Assembly: GCA_900767715.1 (NCBI GenBank)
Contig: CAAGAD010000005.1
Coordinates: 496,001-560,000, forward strand
DNA: 64,000 bases
Source: Clostridia bacterium
GTDB taxonomy: Bacteria; Bacillota; Clostridia; Christensenellales; UBA1242
Direction: 5' to 3'
This document shows, piece after piece, positions 1 through 7,312 of this stretch (its first letter is position 1; each line of letters opens with the position of its first letter). Made by a program: the position numbers and the translations under genes. The notes beneath the pieces were generated by a model, which saw nothing but the letters and a program-made list of their open reading frames with translations, was not told the origin of the DNA and ran no database searches.

Positions 1-1382
1 ATATGTTCACTTAGGAATGAGTCCATAATGCGACCATTGTTTGCAAGGCAGTCGTCCGTCTTCAAGATATCTAGGTTGAAATCTCGGCTTTGTGTTTCAA
101 ACACGCGATAAAGGCGATTACTCATCGCTTCGTCTGGGCTAAAAATGCGGTAGTTGGTTGGGTTTAGTTTGTACAAATCTCGAATGTAGCCACCGAGTTC
201 GAGCATATCTTGGGTTTTGATTTGTCCCGGAGCGTCAAACTTGACGGCGTATTTGAAGATGTTAGGCGTCTTCAAATTTTTGAGTAGCAATCCGCCATTG
301 CAATATGGGCTGTCGCTCATACGCTTCTTGCCCTTTGGCAAAATGGCTTTGATGTCCGCTCTTAGTTTATAGTCGCGGAATAGGCTCTCTGGGTGGTAAC
401 TTTTGAGCCATTTTTCCAAAATGCGCAAGTCGTTCTCATTGGCAATGGTGAGTGGCACTTGGTGAGCACGGAACGAGCCTTCCACTTGCTTGCCGTCCAC
501 CACTTTTGGACCAGTCCAGCCTTTTGGCGTGCGGAGAATAATCATTGGCCAAACGGGGCGTGTTTTGAGTTTGCCGGCGCGGGCTTTGGATTGAATGTCG
601 TGAATTTTGGTGATACATTCGTCCATTGTTTGAGCCATAAGCGTGTGCATAGTCATTGGGTTAGACCCTTCAACGAAATGTGGCTCGTAGCCATAACCTT
701 CAAACAGACTGGTGATTTCTTTTTTAGACAAACGTGACAAAACAGTTGGGTTGCTAATTTTGTAGCCGTTTAAGTGAAGCACGGGCAGAACAGCACCGTC
801 TGTCACTGGGTTGATAAACTTATTGCAGAACCACGATGTCGCGAGTGGACCGGTTTCCGCTTCGCCGTCGCCCACAATGGTGGTGGCGATTAAGTTAGGG
901 TTGTCTAGCACAGCACCGCAAGCGTGGAAAAGGCAATAACCCAACTCCCCGCCCTCATTGATACTGCCCGGCGTTTCCGGTGCGACGTGGCTAGGTATGC
1001 CGTATGGAAAGGAAAATTGTTTGCAAAGTCGAGTTAGTCCCTTTTCATCTTCACTCACTTGTGGGTAATATTTTGAATAACTGCCTTCAAGGTAGGAGTT
1101 GGCAACGAAGAAATTGCCACCATGACCTGGTCCCGAAATGAGTATCATGTCCTGGTCAAACTTGTTGATGACGCGGTCGCAGTGCGCATAGACAAAGTTT
1201 TGCCCCGCGCAAGTGCCCCAGTGACCGACAAGTTTACGCTTGATGTCGCTCATCTGCAATGGACGAACCAAAAGCGGATTGTCCAAAAGATAGAGTTGTG
1301 TGACAGTCAAATAGTTGCACGCATTGAAATACTCGTTCAATCTTGACAGATATTCGTCAGTAGAAAAGATGTCTTCTTTCAT
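1..1382 (-). CDS. xfp: Phosphoketolase (xylulose-5-P/fructose-6-P), 3' part beyond window
   Basis: Thiamine-diphosphate enzyme that cleaves xylulose 5-phosphate and/or fructose 6-phosphate with phosphate to give acetyl phosphate; the key step of the heterofermentative (bifid) pathway in the cytoplasm. I translated the minus strand from the ATG at 1382, and the frame stays open to base 1, giving the first 460 residues of a protein usually near 790-800. It shows GPGHGG near residue 87, the family signature EGGELGY near 142-148, and the second signature, GAVLDNPNLIATTIVGDGE, ending near residue 172. A ribosome site (AAGGAG) sits 5 bases before the ATG and overlaps the stop codon of the upstream thioesterase gene, so the two are probably co-transcribed and coupled. 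Family assignment is secure; substrate preference cannot be read from the sequence. Confidence 0.96.
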   Translation of the reverse strand, partial: MKEDIFSTDEYLSRLNEYFNACNYLTVTQLYLLDNPLLVRPLQMSDIKRKLVGHWGTCAGQNFVYAHCDRVINKFDQDMILISGPGHGGNFFVANSYLEGSYSKYYPQVSEDEKGLTRLCKQFSFPYGIPSHVAPETPGSINEGGELGYCLFHACGAVLDNPNLIATTIVGDGEAETGPLATSWFCNKFINPVTDGAVLPVLHLNGYKISNPTVLSRLSKKEITSLFEGYGYEPHFVEGSNPMTMHTLMAQTMDECITKIHDIQSKARAGKLKTRPVWPMIILRTPKGWTGPKVVDGKQVEGSFRAHQVPLTIANENDLRILEKWLKSYHPESLFRDYKLRADIKAILPKGKKRMSDSPYCNGGLLLKNLKTPNIFKYAVKFDAPGQIKTQDMLELGGYIRDLYKLNPTNYRIFSPDEAMSNRLYRVFETQSRDFNLDILKTDDCLANNGRIMDSFLSEH

Positions 1383-1391
1383 ATATTCTCC

Positions 1392-1922
1392 TTAGTCATT
1401 AAAATAATCTAGATTTTTGATGTCGATGTAATCAAGTTTCGGTGCGTTAGGGTCGGCAAACCACTCCGCGCCCTTAAAGTCGTCCGTGCGAGTGATGTCG
1501 TTGATGCCCGCTTTAAAATATGTAGTTTCGCACTCAGCCAGCAAATTGCCCGCTTCGTCTTCGACAAAGCCCTTGGCTAAGAAAAATCTGCTCGAATCTC
1601 GCGTGATTTTACCCACGCAATAAATGGTCTTGCCGAGTGGCACTGGCTTGCGATATTTAATCTTCAACTCACCTGTCACGCCCCAAACGTCGTCATTGCC
1701 GATTTGAATGGCACGACCCACTGTTTCGTCGAGCAAGGCGCATATCATACCGCCGTGCATTCGGTTGGGGTAACTTTGGTGCTCGTCACGACCCACGCAC
1801 ACCGCCACAAGATAGTTGCCTTCCGTTTCGTAAAAGTGTGCTTTGAGCCCGAGTTCGTTCTCCAGTCCACATATTATGCAATTTTTGGAATTATTTTGAA
1901 TTTTGTTTACTTTTAGTTTCAT
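1392..1922 (-). CDS. PaaI-type hotdog-fold acyl-CoA thioesterase
   Basis: Predicted cytoplasmic thioesterase of the 4HBT/PaaI family, 176 residues. Such enzymes hydrolyse acyl-CoA thioesters; the acyl group cannot be deduced here. The core motif NRMHGGMICALLDETVGRA lies at about residues 53-71, with the HGG turn at 56-58 and an acidic pair (D65, E66) on the helix where the family carries its catalytic carboxylate. An N-terminal Cys-x2-Cys-Gly (residues 15-19) precedes the fold, as in many relatives of this subgroup. The ATG is preceded by AGGTAAG. The gene is first in a unit with the phosphoketolase gene 9 bases downstream, and has a good divergent promoter at 1939-1968. The link to acetyl-phosphate/acetyl-CoA metabolism is inferred only from this neighbour. 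Confidence 0.88.
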   Translation of the reverse strand: MKLKVNKIQNNSKNCIICGLENELGLKAHFYETEGNYLVAVCVGRDEHQSYPNRMHGGMICALLDETVGRAIQIGNDDVWGVTGELKIKYRKPVPLGKTIYCVGKITRDSSRFFLAKGFVEDEAGNLLAECETTYFKAGINDITRTDDFKGAEWFADPNAPKLDYIDIKNLDYFND

Positions 1923-1938
1923 AATTCTTACCTATTAG

Positions 1939-1968
1939 ATTGTAACATTTATAAAAATGCAATGTCAA
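1939..1968 (-). promoter_or_regulatory. Sigma-A promoter for thioesterase-phosphoketolase unit
   Basis: On the minus strand, -35 TTGACA (1963-1968) and -10 TACAAT (1939-1944) are separated by 18 bases. The predicted start lies about ten bases before the ribosome site of the thioesterase gene. It is divergent from the promoter at 2011-2039. Confidence 0.7.
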
Positions 1969-2010
1969 TCTTATGTTTTTCTTTTTTATTTATTTTTAAA
2001 AGCATTTTAG

Positions 2011-2039
2011 TTGATTTTTTCACTTAAAACATATAAAAT
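2011..2039 (+). promoter_or_regulatory. Sigma-A promoter for zinc-ribbon membrane protein pair
   Basis: -35 TTGATT (2011-2016), 17-base spacer, -10 TAAAAT (2034-2039). The predicted start near 2046 leaves a short leader holding the GGAG site at 2051-2054. Confidence 0.6.
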
Positions 2040-2063
2040 TGTATCAAATTGGAGATGTTGTCT

Positions 2064-2312
2064 ATGTATGAGCCTATTGTATATACAATCGTTACTAGCG
2101 CAATAGGCGTTCTCGTTTTTGTTTTGACCATTGTAAAGTTGATTCGGGTTGTGAGAAAAAATATGAGCGTCAGTCGAAACATATTCGATAGATTTGCAGA
2201 CAGATTTGATGACAACGACCAACCAGCCACCAAGACGTGTGCTTATTGCGGTTGCGAAGCATCAGCCAGTGCCACGCAATGTCCGTCTTGTGGCGCACCA
2301 TTAAAGAAATAG
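2064..2312 (+). CDS. Small membrane protein with C-terminal zinc ribbon
   Basis: Unnamed 82-residue protein. An N-terminal hydrophobic helix (about residues 4-29) is followed by a short basic/polar linker and a C-terminal zinc ribbon with two Cys-x2-Cys knuckles (CAYC and CPSC) before the end. I chose the ATG at 2064 because GGAG at 2051-2054 lies nine bases before it; the frame could open at a TTG at 2049 or an ATG at 2055, both of which overlap that site. Single-helix zinc-ribbon proteins are common in Firmicutes, and the family gives no specific function. The next gene has the same architecture and starts nine bases after the stop, so the two are probably one operon and may work together. 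Confidence 0.75.
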   Translation: MYEPIVYTIVTSAIGVLVFVLTIVKLIRVVRKNMSVSRNIFDRFADRFDDNDQPATKTCAYCGCEASASATQCPSCGAPLKK

Positions 2313-2321
2313 CGAGAAGTT

Positions 2322-2639
2322 ATGTTAGTTGTTGAGAACCGCGTGTTTGCTGTCGCTTTGCTGTTGGTGTTGGTTGCCGTAATCGTGGTGTTCACAGTGA
2401 TTGTGATTGGCACGGGCGTAAGGCACAAACGCCACCTTGAGCAGTTGAATAGTCTTCGCGATGACGAAGAGTTGTTGCTCAAAGCAATGAATTATGACAA
2501 GCGAAAATTGAGCAAATTTTTGAAAACCAAGAAAGAAAGTATTAGTTTGGCAAACGGTGACAAAGTGTGTCATTTTTGCGGGCACATAAACCGTCACCCG
2601 CACAAAAAATGCTCGTGCTGTGGCAAAAAAATTGATTAA
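2322..2639 (+). CDS. Small membrane protein with C-terminal zinc ribbon (second of pair)
   Basis: Unnamed 105-residue protein built like its upstream neighbour: a strongly hydrophobic N-terminal helix (about residues 8-31), a charged helical middle rich in Lys, Glu and Asp, and a C-terminal zinc ribbon with Cys-x2-Cys pairs (CHFC and CSCC). The predicted topology places the zinc ribbon in the cytoplasm, as the positive charges follow the helix. The gene follows the previous stop by nine bases with only a weak site (GAGAAG), which suggests translational coupling. There is no detectable sequence identity to the neighbour outside the architecture, so I would not call them recent duplicates. Function unknown. 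Confidence 0.75.
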   Translation: MLVVENRVFAVALLLVLVAVIVVFTVIVIGTGVRHKRHLEQLNSLRDDEELLLKAMNYDKRKLSKFLKTKKESISLANGDKVCHFCGHINRHPHKKCSCCGKKID

Positions 2640-2704
2640 ACATAGTTTTAAATAAATTTAGACAAAAATTTACAAAAATGTAGATAAAATTTGTCAAAAA
2701 ATAC

Positions 2705-2733
2705 TTGAAATCAGCATATAAAAATGTTATACT
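2705..2733 (+). promoter_or_regulatory. Sigma-A promoter with upstream inverted repeat
   Basis: -35 TTGAAA (2705-2710), 17-base spacer, -10 TATACT (2728-2733), ahead of the gene at 2776. An AT-rich imperfect inverted repeat (GACAAA at 2661-2666 with TTTGTC at 2690-2695, and an inner TACA/TGTA pair) lies just upstream. It might be an operator or the hairpin end of the preceding gene, but it has no T run. Confidence 0.6.
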
Positions 2734-2775
2734 CACTAGCCCAAGATGAAAAATTCAACAAAAGGAGTAAACATT

Positions 2776-3054
2776 ATGAGTAATAAGGAAGCCAGATTGG
2801 CATACATAAAGTGTAAACGCCGTATTTTACCGAATGCAGTTATCAAAGCAATCAATGACCCAAATAGCGTTAACGACCCAAAAGTTATTCAAATTATCGA
2901 CAACCTTGACGCCGAATTGCTTTACACTAGTTTGAGAGAAGTCGGACTAGGTCATATGCACGCAGAAATTACTTTGTGCAAGATATTGAAAAAAGACTTT
3001 AAATCTCGTTCACTTGACGTTAGTCGCTTTGCTGAAAATGTATTAACTAAATAA
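2776..3054 (+). CDS. Unknown 92-residue soluble protein
   Basis: I do not recognise this protein. It has 92 residues, no membrane helix or signal peptide, and is basic at the N terminus (IKCKRRILP) and mostly helical in character. The start was set at the ATG at 2776 because AAAGGAG lies eight bases upstream; an in-frame ATG at 2746 has no ribosome site. It forms a complete single-gene unit, with a promoter at 2705-2733 and a terminator immediately after the stop. Nothing in the neighbours suggests its role. Confidence 0.7.
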   Translation: MSNKEARLAYIKCKRRILPNAVIKAINDPNSVNDPKVIQIIDNLDAELLYTSLREVGLGHMHAEITLCKILKKDFKSRSLDVSRFAENVLTK

Positions 3055-3086
3055 AAAATAAAGCGCTTAAAGGCTTTATTTTTTTT
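3055..3086 (+). terminator. Rho-independent terminator
   Basis: Inverted repeat AAAATAAAGC (3055-3064) with GCTTTATTTT (3073-3082), loop of eight bases, followed by a T run to 3086. It ends the 2776-3054 transcript. Confidence 0.8.
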
Positions 3087-3097
3087 GCGCAAATTGG

Positions 3098-3126
3098 TTG
3101 ATATTATTTTTTCTTTTAGTTATAAT
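3098..3126 (+). promoter_or_regulatory. Consensus promoter giving a predicted leaderless mRNA
   Basis: -35 TTGATA (3098-3103), exactly 17 bases, -10 TATAAT (3121-3126). The only sensible start codon, ATG at 3133, lies six bases after the -10 box, where transcription should begin. No ribosome site fits between them. Confidence 0.75.
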
Positions 3127-3132
3127 TTAACT

Positions 3133-3852
3133 ATGAGAATATTTTTTGTAGCAGATGTGAACGATTGCCAAATGCAATACGAACGCGTAAGCGCCATTTA
3201 TGGTGACGACAAAATCATCAGTTTTGTAAAAGAAGCGGACAAGGATGTCTGCAAGATAGACTGCCCTGCCGTAGTGTATTATTCGGGCAAGATTTATGAC
3301 GCGTTCAAGCCATATTGCGCCGAAGACGATACCTTGATTGTGTTCGCCAGCGCCAATGTGGACGAATATATGTTGGAAGAGATTCAATTCAAATCCAAGG
3401 ACAACGACATTGTCTATGTCCGCCGTCGCAAAGAGAACGCTTTTTCGCGTTTCATACACAAATTGTACAACGTTTTCGTACGCATAATTCTGTCCAAGCG
3501 CGATAGTTGCGCTAGTAGCAAGGTTATTTATCTTTCTGCCAACGCAATGAAGGACGAAATCAAGAACGGCGCGAAATTTAGATTTTTGTTGAAACCAGAA
3601 CTCAAAACGGAAGAAGTCATTTACACCCCTGGCACCAAGCCTATAAATGTGAAGAAAAAATGGAGCAAACATTGCTGGATTTCACTCGGCGTATTCGTTG
3701 GGCTGATTGTGGTCGCGGTTGTGTTGGACTTGATTGTGAAAATGCCATTCCTTTTGCAAATCGCCTTTGACTTAGCCATAGTGGTGTCGTTCTTCGTGTT
3801 CATCGCTTGCTTACTCAAAGACCACCTAGACAAGCGTATAGAAGGTATTTAA
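3133..3852 (+). CDS. Membrane protein resembling a degenerate GtrB-type glycosyltransferase
   Basis: A 239-residue protein. Its C-terminal half resembles GT2 enzymes of the GtrB/polyprenyl-phosphate hexose type: a stretch like the 'D-x-V-x-x-x-R-x-R' segment (DIVYVRRRKEN, about residues 96-106), a helical SRFIHKLYNVFVRIIL segment, and two C-terminal membrane helices (about 183-205 and 209-232), the usual topology of that family. The N terminus lacks the nucleotide-sugar-binding P-x-Y-N and DDGS motifs, so catalysis is doubtful. The family link is my inference from the motif order and topology. The ATG at 3133 was chosen because it sits at the predicted transcription start; an in-frame TTG at 3085 lies inside the previous terminator. 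Confidence 0.6.
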   Translation: MRIFFVADVNDCQMQYERVSAIYGDDKIISFVKEADKDVCKIDCPAVVYYSGKIYDAFKPYCAEDDTLIVFASANVDEYMLEEIQFKSKDNDIVYVRRRKENAFSRFIHKLYNVFVRIILSKRDSCASSKVIYLSANAMKDEIKNGAKFRFLLKPELKTEEVIYTPGTKPINVKKKWSKHCWISLGVFVGLIVVAVVLDLIVKMPFLLQIAFDLAIVVSFFVFIACLLKDHLDKRIEGI

Positions 3853-3879
3853 AAAAACACTCATTTCGAGTGTTTTTTT
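3852..3879. terminator. Bidirectional rho-independent terminator
   Basis: The stem AAAAAACACTC / GAGTGTTTTTT (about 3852-3862 with 3868-3878) has a five-base loop and A/T runs on both sides. It lies between two converging genes and can serve both strands. Confidence 0.85.
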
Positions 3880-3881
3880 TA

Positions 3882-4160
3882 TTATCTTTCAATCTGTTCG
3901 TCAATCATTGCGACAACGGCTTCGTTGGTGTGCTTGTCTACGTTATTGGCAATCATAAGACCGACAGCGGTCGTTACCGGTGTTGCAACCATTCTTAATG
4001 CCAACAAGCCTGCTACAAGACGCGTTTTGGTGTCTGGCTTGCTAGGTGCGAAATCGTATATTGGCTGAATGACATTGTTTTTGTTTTTGAAATCCACCAT
4101 ATTGTCCGCGCTTTTAGACTGTTGCATATTCTCAGCAATGCGACGTTTAATTAAACTCAT
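3882..4160 (-). CDS. Unknown 92-residue protein with one hydrophobic helix
   Basis: Unrecognised. It has a basic, polar N-terminal part (residues 1-45), one hydrophobic helix around residues 50-73 (rich in Ala, Val and Leu), and an acidic C-terminal tail ending IDEQIER. The start is the ATG at 4160 with GGGAG six bases before it; a longer frame to 4211 has no ribosome site. It lies 55 bases downstream of groEL with no visible terminator between, so it may be carried on the groESL transcript by read-through. It ends at the bidirectional terminator at 3852-3879. No function is suggested. Confidence 0.65.
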   Translation of the reverse strand: MSLIKRRIAENMQQSKSADNMVDFKNKNNVIQPIYDFAPSKPDTKTRLVAGLLALRMVATPVTTAVGLMIANNVDKHTNEAVVAMIDEQIER

Positions 4161-4214
4161 AATATACTCCCTTTTTGCAAACATATTAAAGGAAGAAGGA
4201 TGATTTGTCAAGCG

Positions 4215-5792
4215 TTATTTCTTTTCCAGCACAATTCCTTGGGTTGTAAGAAGAGTGCTTGCCACACTGCACGCGTTTTGCAAGGCGGTACGGCTCACTT
4301 TGGCTGGGTCAACAATGCCCGCCGAGAACATATCTACATATTTGTCGTTTAGTGCGTCATAGCCAAAACTTGCGTTTTTGTCGCCCGACACCTTATCTAC
4401 GATGACTCCGCCGTCCTTGCCAGCATTTGTGGCGATTTGGCATATTGGAGCAAGCAAGGCTTTGATTACGATTTTCGCGCCCAAAAGTTCGTCGCCCGTG
4501 AGCGTATTAAGTTTAGGTTCGATAAGTTTTGCCACTTTGGAATACGCCACTCCACCGCCGGCGACAATGCCTTCTTGCACGGCAGAGCGTGTCGCGTTAA
4601 GAGCGTCTTCAATGCGCAAGCGTTTCTCTTGCAGTTGCGTTTCCGTGTATGCGCCGATGCTGATGACACCCACCCCACCAGTGAGGCTGGCAAGACGAGA
4701 TTTGAGCACTTCTTGTGCGAACTCGTTTTGCTCGTTGGCAAGTTTCTCTCTAATGCTTTGCGCGCGGGCAGAAATCTGCTCAATGTCGCCCATTCCACCT
4801 ACCAAAAGGGTTTTTGAGTCGGTGATTGTGGCAGATTTCACTCTGCCTAGGTCGTCAATGGTTGCCAGTTTCAAGTCATCACCCGTTTCGGTGTTAAACA
4901 TCTTCGCGCCAGTTAGCACGGCGATGTCTTGCATAATCTGTTTGCGGTCTTGCGCATATGCCGGCGACTTGACCGCCACGCAATTAAACACGCCACGTAC
5001 CTTGTTGAGAATTAGGGTCGCGAGCGCTTCTCCCTCGATTTCGTCCGCAATGATGACGAGTGACGAGCCTTGCTTGGCAAGGGGCTCAATGATTGGCAGA
5101 ATGTCGGCAAAATTGGATATTTTTTTGTCGGTCAAAAGTATGTATGGATTGTCAAGTTTGGCTTGCATTTTGTCCGTGTCGGTCACCATATATGAACTGA
5201 CATAGCCTTTATCGAACTGCAAGCCGAGCACGGTTTTGAGTTCGGTTTGGGTGGTCTGCCCATCTTCAATGGTGAGCAGTCCGTCCTTGCCCACGCGCTC
5301 CATTGCGGTGGCGATTAGTTTGCCCACTTCGGCGTCGCCCGCGCTAATGGTCGCTACTTGCATAATGTCGTCGTTTGACTCGATAGGTCGGCTCATTGAA
5401 CGGATTTCATCCACCGCCCAGTCACACGCACGCTCAATGCCCTTGCGCATTATGATTGGATTCGCACCCGCAATGACATTACGCACACCTTCGTTGATTA
5501 TGCTCTGCGCCAGCACGGACGCGGTGGTTGTGCCGTCGCCCGCGATGTCGTTCGTTTTGGTGCACACTTCCTTGATAACTGACGCGCCCACATTCTCGGC
5601 GTCGTCTTCGAGTTCTATTTCTCGTGCAATGCTCACCCCATCATTTGTGATGAGCGGACTAGCACCACCACGAGATATGGCGACATTGCGACCTTTTGGC
5701 CCAAGTGTGCATTTGACCATATTTACAAGTTTATTCACTCCTGACTCCACACTTTTGAGTGCTTCATCACCAAACAAAAGTTGTTTTTTCAT
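4215..5792 (-). CDS. groL: Chaperonin GroEL (60 kDa), lacking the GGM tail
   Basis: Large subunit of the cytoplasmic GroEL-GroES folding machine, 525 residues. The ATP-site motifs NDGVSIA (about 50-56) and GDGTTTASVLA (about 85-95) are intact, and IEDALNATR...GIVAGGGVAYSK carries the family's third catalytic aspartate. The protein ends TTQGIVLEKK and lacks the Gly-Gly-Met repeat tail that most bacterial GroELs have, which fits its length being about 20 short of the usual 540-548. The ATG is one base after the groES stop; its ribosome site GGAGG lies within the end of groES, so the pair is translationally coupled. The sequence is rather divergent but all key residues that I can check are present. 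Confidence 0.97.
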   Translation of the reverse strand: MKKQLLFGDEALKSVESGVNKLVNMVKCTLGPKGRNVAISRGGASPLITNDGVSIAREIELEDDAENVGASVIKEVCTKTNDIAGDGTTTASVLAQSIINEGVRNVIAGANPIIMRKGIERACDWAVDEIRSMSRPIESNDDIMQVATISAGDAEVGKLIATAMERVGKDGLLTIEDGQTTQTELKTVLGLQFDKGYVSSYMVTDTDKMQAKLDNPYILLTDKKISNFADILPIIEPLAKQGSSLVIIADEIEGEALATLILNKVRGVFNCVAVKSPAYAQDRKQIMQDIAVLTGAKMFNTETGDDLKLATIDDLGRVKSATITDSKTLLVGGMGDIEQISARAQSIREKLANEQNEFAQEVLKSRLASLTGGVGVISIGAYTETQLQEKRLRIEDALNATRSAVQEGIVAGGGVAYSKVAKLIEPKLNTLTGDELLGAKIVIKALLAPICQIATNAGKDGGVIVDKVSGDKNASFGYDALNDKYVDMFSAGIVDPAKVSRTALQNACSVASTLLTTQGIVLEKK

Positions 5793-5793
5793 A

Positions 5794-6081
5794 CTAGTCC
5801 TCCACCACTGCCAGAATGTCGATTTGCTTCAACATTACATAATCTTTGCCTTCAAATTGGATTGCGGTCGCACTGAATTTATTGAAAAATATGTGCTGAC
5901 CCACTTTCACCACCATTTTCACTTCATTGCCGTCGATGAGCCCGCCTTCGCCCACCGCCACAATCTCGGCGTACATGGGTTTTTCCTGCACGGTGGCCGG
6001 CATAATAATACCAGAATCGGTCATCTCGGTCTGCGTAATCACGCGCGCTAGGACGCGGTCAAACATTGGTTTTAACTTCAT
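5794..6081 (-). CDS. groS: Co-chaperonin GroES (10 kDa)
   Basis: Lid of the GroEL chamber, 95 residues, normal length. It starts KPMFDRVLARVI, has the mobile loop around residues 16-33 with the hydrophobic GIIMP contact for GroEL, followed by the conserved AEIVAVGEG, and the C-terminal part contains the usual KVGQHIFFNKFSATAI strand. A strong AGGAGG site lies six bases before the ATG. It is the first gene of groES-groEL. The upstream region (6082-6197) contains no CIRCE element (TTAGCACTC-N9-GAGTGCTAA), so HrcA control of the usual type is not evident. Confidence 0.97.
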   Translation of the reverse strand: MKLKPMFDRVLARVITQTEMTDSGIIMPATVQEKPMYAEIVAVGEGGLIDGNEVKMVVKVGQHIFFNKFSATAIQFEGKDYVMLKQIDILAVVED

Positions 6082-6197
6082 TTTTTCCTCCTAAATATGT
6101 ATTGATTTTGACGAAATTATGATACAACGACGACACATAAAAACGAATTTTTGCTGACAAAATTCATACGCACGTTAGTATTCTCATAAATTAGAGT

Positions 6198-6818
6198 GTG
6201 GACAATATTAAGATTTCCAATCAAGAAAAGAGCAAACGCACAAGTTTGCTTATTTTCATATTATTTTTGGCGTTGGTTATTAGTCTTGGCGGGCTTTTGG
6301 GCTGGGCGCTGTATTCGTTAGGGTTCGGCATTAGTCCAAGACACAAAACGGTGACATATTATGCCGTCTGCCTTGGCGAGTTCGACACCAAGGCGCAAGC
6401 CGAGAGTTTTGGACAAGGCTTGCGATTAAAGGGCGGAGCGGGCTTCGTGACGGACGACAACAAGGTACTGGCGAGCGTTTACACTAGCAAAAGTCAGGCT
6501 GAAAACGTGGTGTCGAACAACCCCGACTATATGGGCAAAGTGGTAACGATTGAAATAAATGCCGAGTACAAAAACGAACGAAAAATTCTCAACAACTTGA
6601 TAGATGTCTGCATAGATTACGTGAAAAATCCGGACTCGGCGGATTGCATAAAATCTCTCGACGACATTGTCAAACGCGCTGACGAACTGGACTTTGTCCG
6701 CGCGGGGTTCAAGTCGTATCTCACTCGAATGGTGAGTGTGGTCAAAAATATGAACTCCAACCTTGGCTACGGCTTGAACTATTTGTGCGTGTCGGGAGCA
6801 GACTTCTTGTCTGTGTAG
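6198..6818 (+). CDS. Single-pass membrane protein with SPOR-like domain
   Basis: A 206-residue protein: cytoplasmic N terminus, one membrane helix (about residues 16-44), then an extracytoplasmic part. Residues about 52-98 (from YYAVCLGEFDTKAQAESFG to SKSQAENVV) match the pattern of SPOR domains, which bind denuded peptidoglycan, with the typical 'YYAVQLGxFxxxxxAxxxAxxL' opening. A helical C-terminal region of unknown role follows. It starts at GTG 6198; no ATG is available before the membrane helix, and the ribosome site is poor (TTAGAG). The gene is divergent from groES and its last 40 bases overlap the 3' end of the convergent TauE gene. A septal or spore-cortex role is likely but inferred. 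Confidence 0.7.
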   Translation: MDNIKISNQEKSKRTSLLIFILFLALVISLGGLLGWALYSLGFGISPRHKTVTYYAVCLGEFDTKAQAESFGQGLRLKGGAGFVTDDNKVLASVYTSKSQAENVVSNNPDYMGKVVTIEINAEYKNERKILNNLIDVCIDYVKNPDSADCIKSLDDIVKRADELDFVRAGFKSYLTRMVSVVKNMNSNLGYGLNYLCVSGADFLSV

Positions 6819-7312
6819 CAGTTTTGTTTTTGAGTGCATTTTCCAACGGATTGCACGCTATTATTTGACAAAACATCGTCAATCTTTTCATTCAAATTTC
6901 TGCCGTCATAAACGACAAGCGCTAGGTCGTTTTTGGTGGCTTTTTTGTTGGCCTTTTTGCCGTTTTTGATGGCTTGGACGGTCTGCCAAACGGCAAGCCC
7001 GATTAAAAATAGTGCAAAAAGTCTACCGAGCCATTTATTAGATATTTGTCCTGCCAAAAAGGACGTACCCACCCCGAAAAGCATTCCCGTGAGCGCGATT
7101 ATATAGGTTTTTTTGTATTCAACGAGTTTGTTTTTGGAGTGAATGATGAGCGCCACGACGGCTAGCGGAATAAAGCCCAAGAGATTAATCCCTTGCGCCG
7201 ATTTCTGTTTGACCGACAGCAAAATGGTCAATATTGGAATGGTTAACGTGCCACCGCCCATACCGAGCCCCGCGACGACGCCACCACACAAACCTGCAAT
7301 CACATACCACAT
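6779..7312 (-). CDS. TauE/SafE-family membrane transporter, half-size (second half)
   Basis: A 177-residue polytopic protein with four predicted helices and the family motif AGLGMGGGTLTIPILTILL (about residues 11-29), followed by a long charged cytoplasmic tail (about 120-177, rich in Lys/Asn). TauE/SafE proteins export sulfite, sulfoacetate or other anions and are normally 240-270 residues with two internal repeats; here each repeat is a separate gene. The ATG overlaps the stop of the preceding half by one base (TAATG), so expression is coupled. I rejected the longer frame to 7366 because it runs back into that gene. The 3' end overlaps the SPOR-like gene by 40 bases. Substrate unknown. Confidence 0.85.
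   Translation of the reverse strand: MWYVIAGLCGGVVAGLGMGGGTLTIPILTILLSVKQKSAQGINLLGFIPLAVVALIIHSKNKLVEYKKTYIIALTGMLFGVGTSFLAGQISNKWLGRLFALFLIGLAVWQTVQAIKNGKKANKKATKNDLALVVYDGRNLNEKIDDVLSNNSVQSVGKCTQKQNCYTDKKSAPDTHK

Noticed and set aside
4378..6051. Long plus-strand frames opposite groEL/groES
   Set aside because: They mirror the codon structure of the real minus-strand genes; no ribosome site or family match.
6082..6197. Possible CIRCE element before groES
   Set aside because: Only fragments such as TTAGAGTG are present; the nine-base arms are not.
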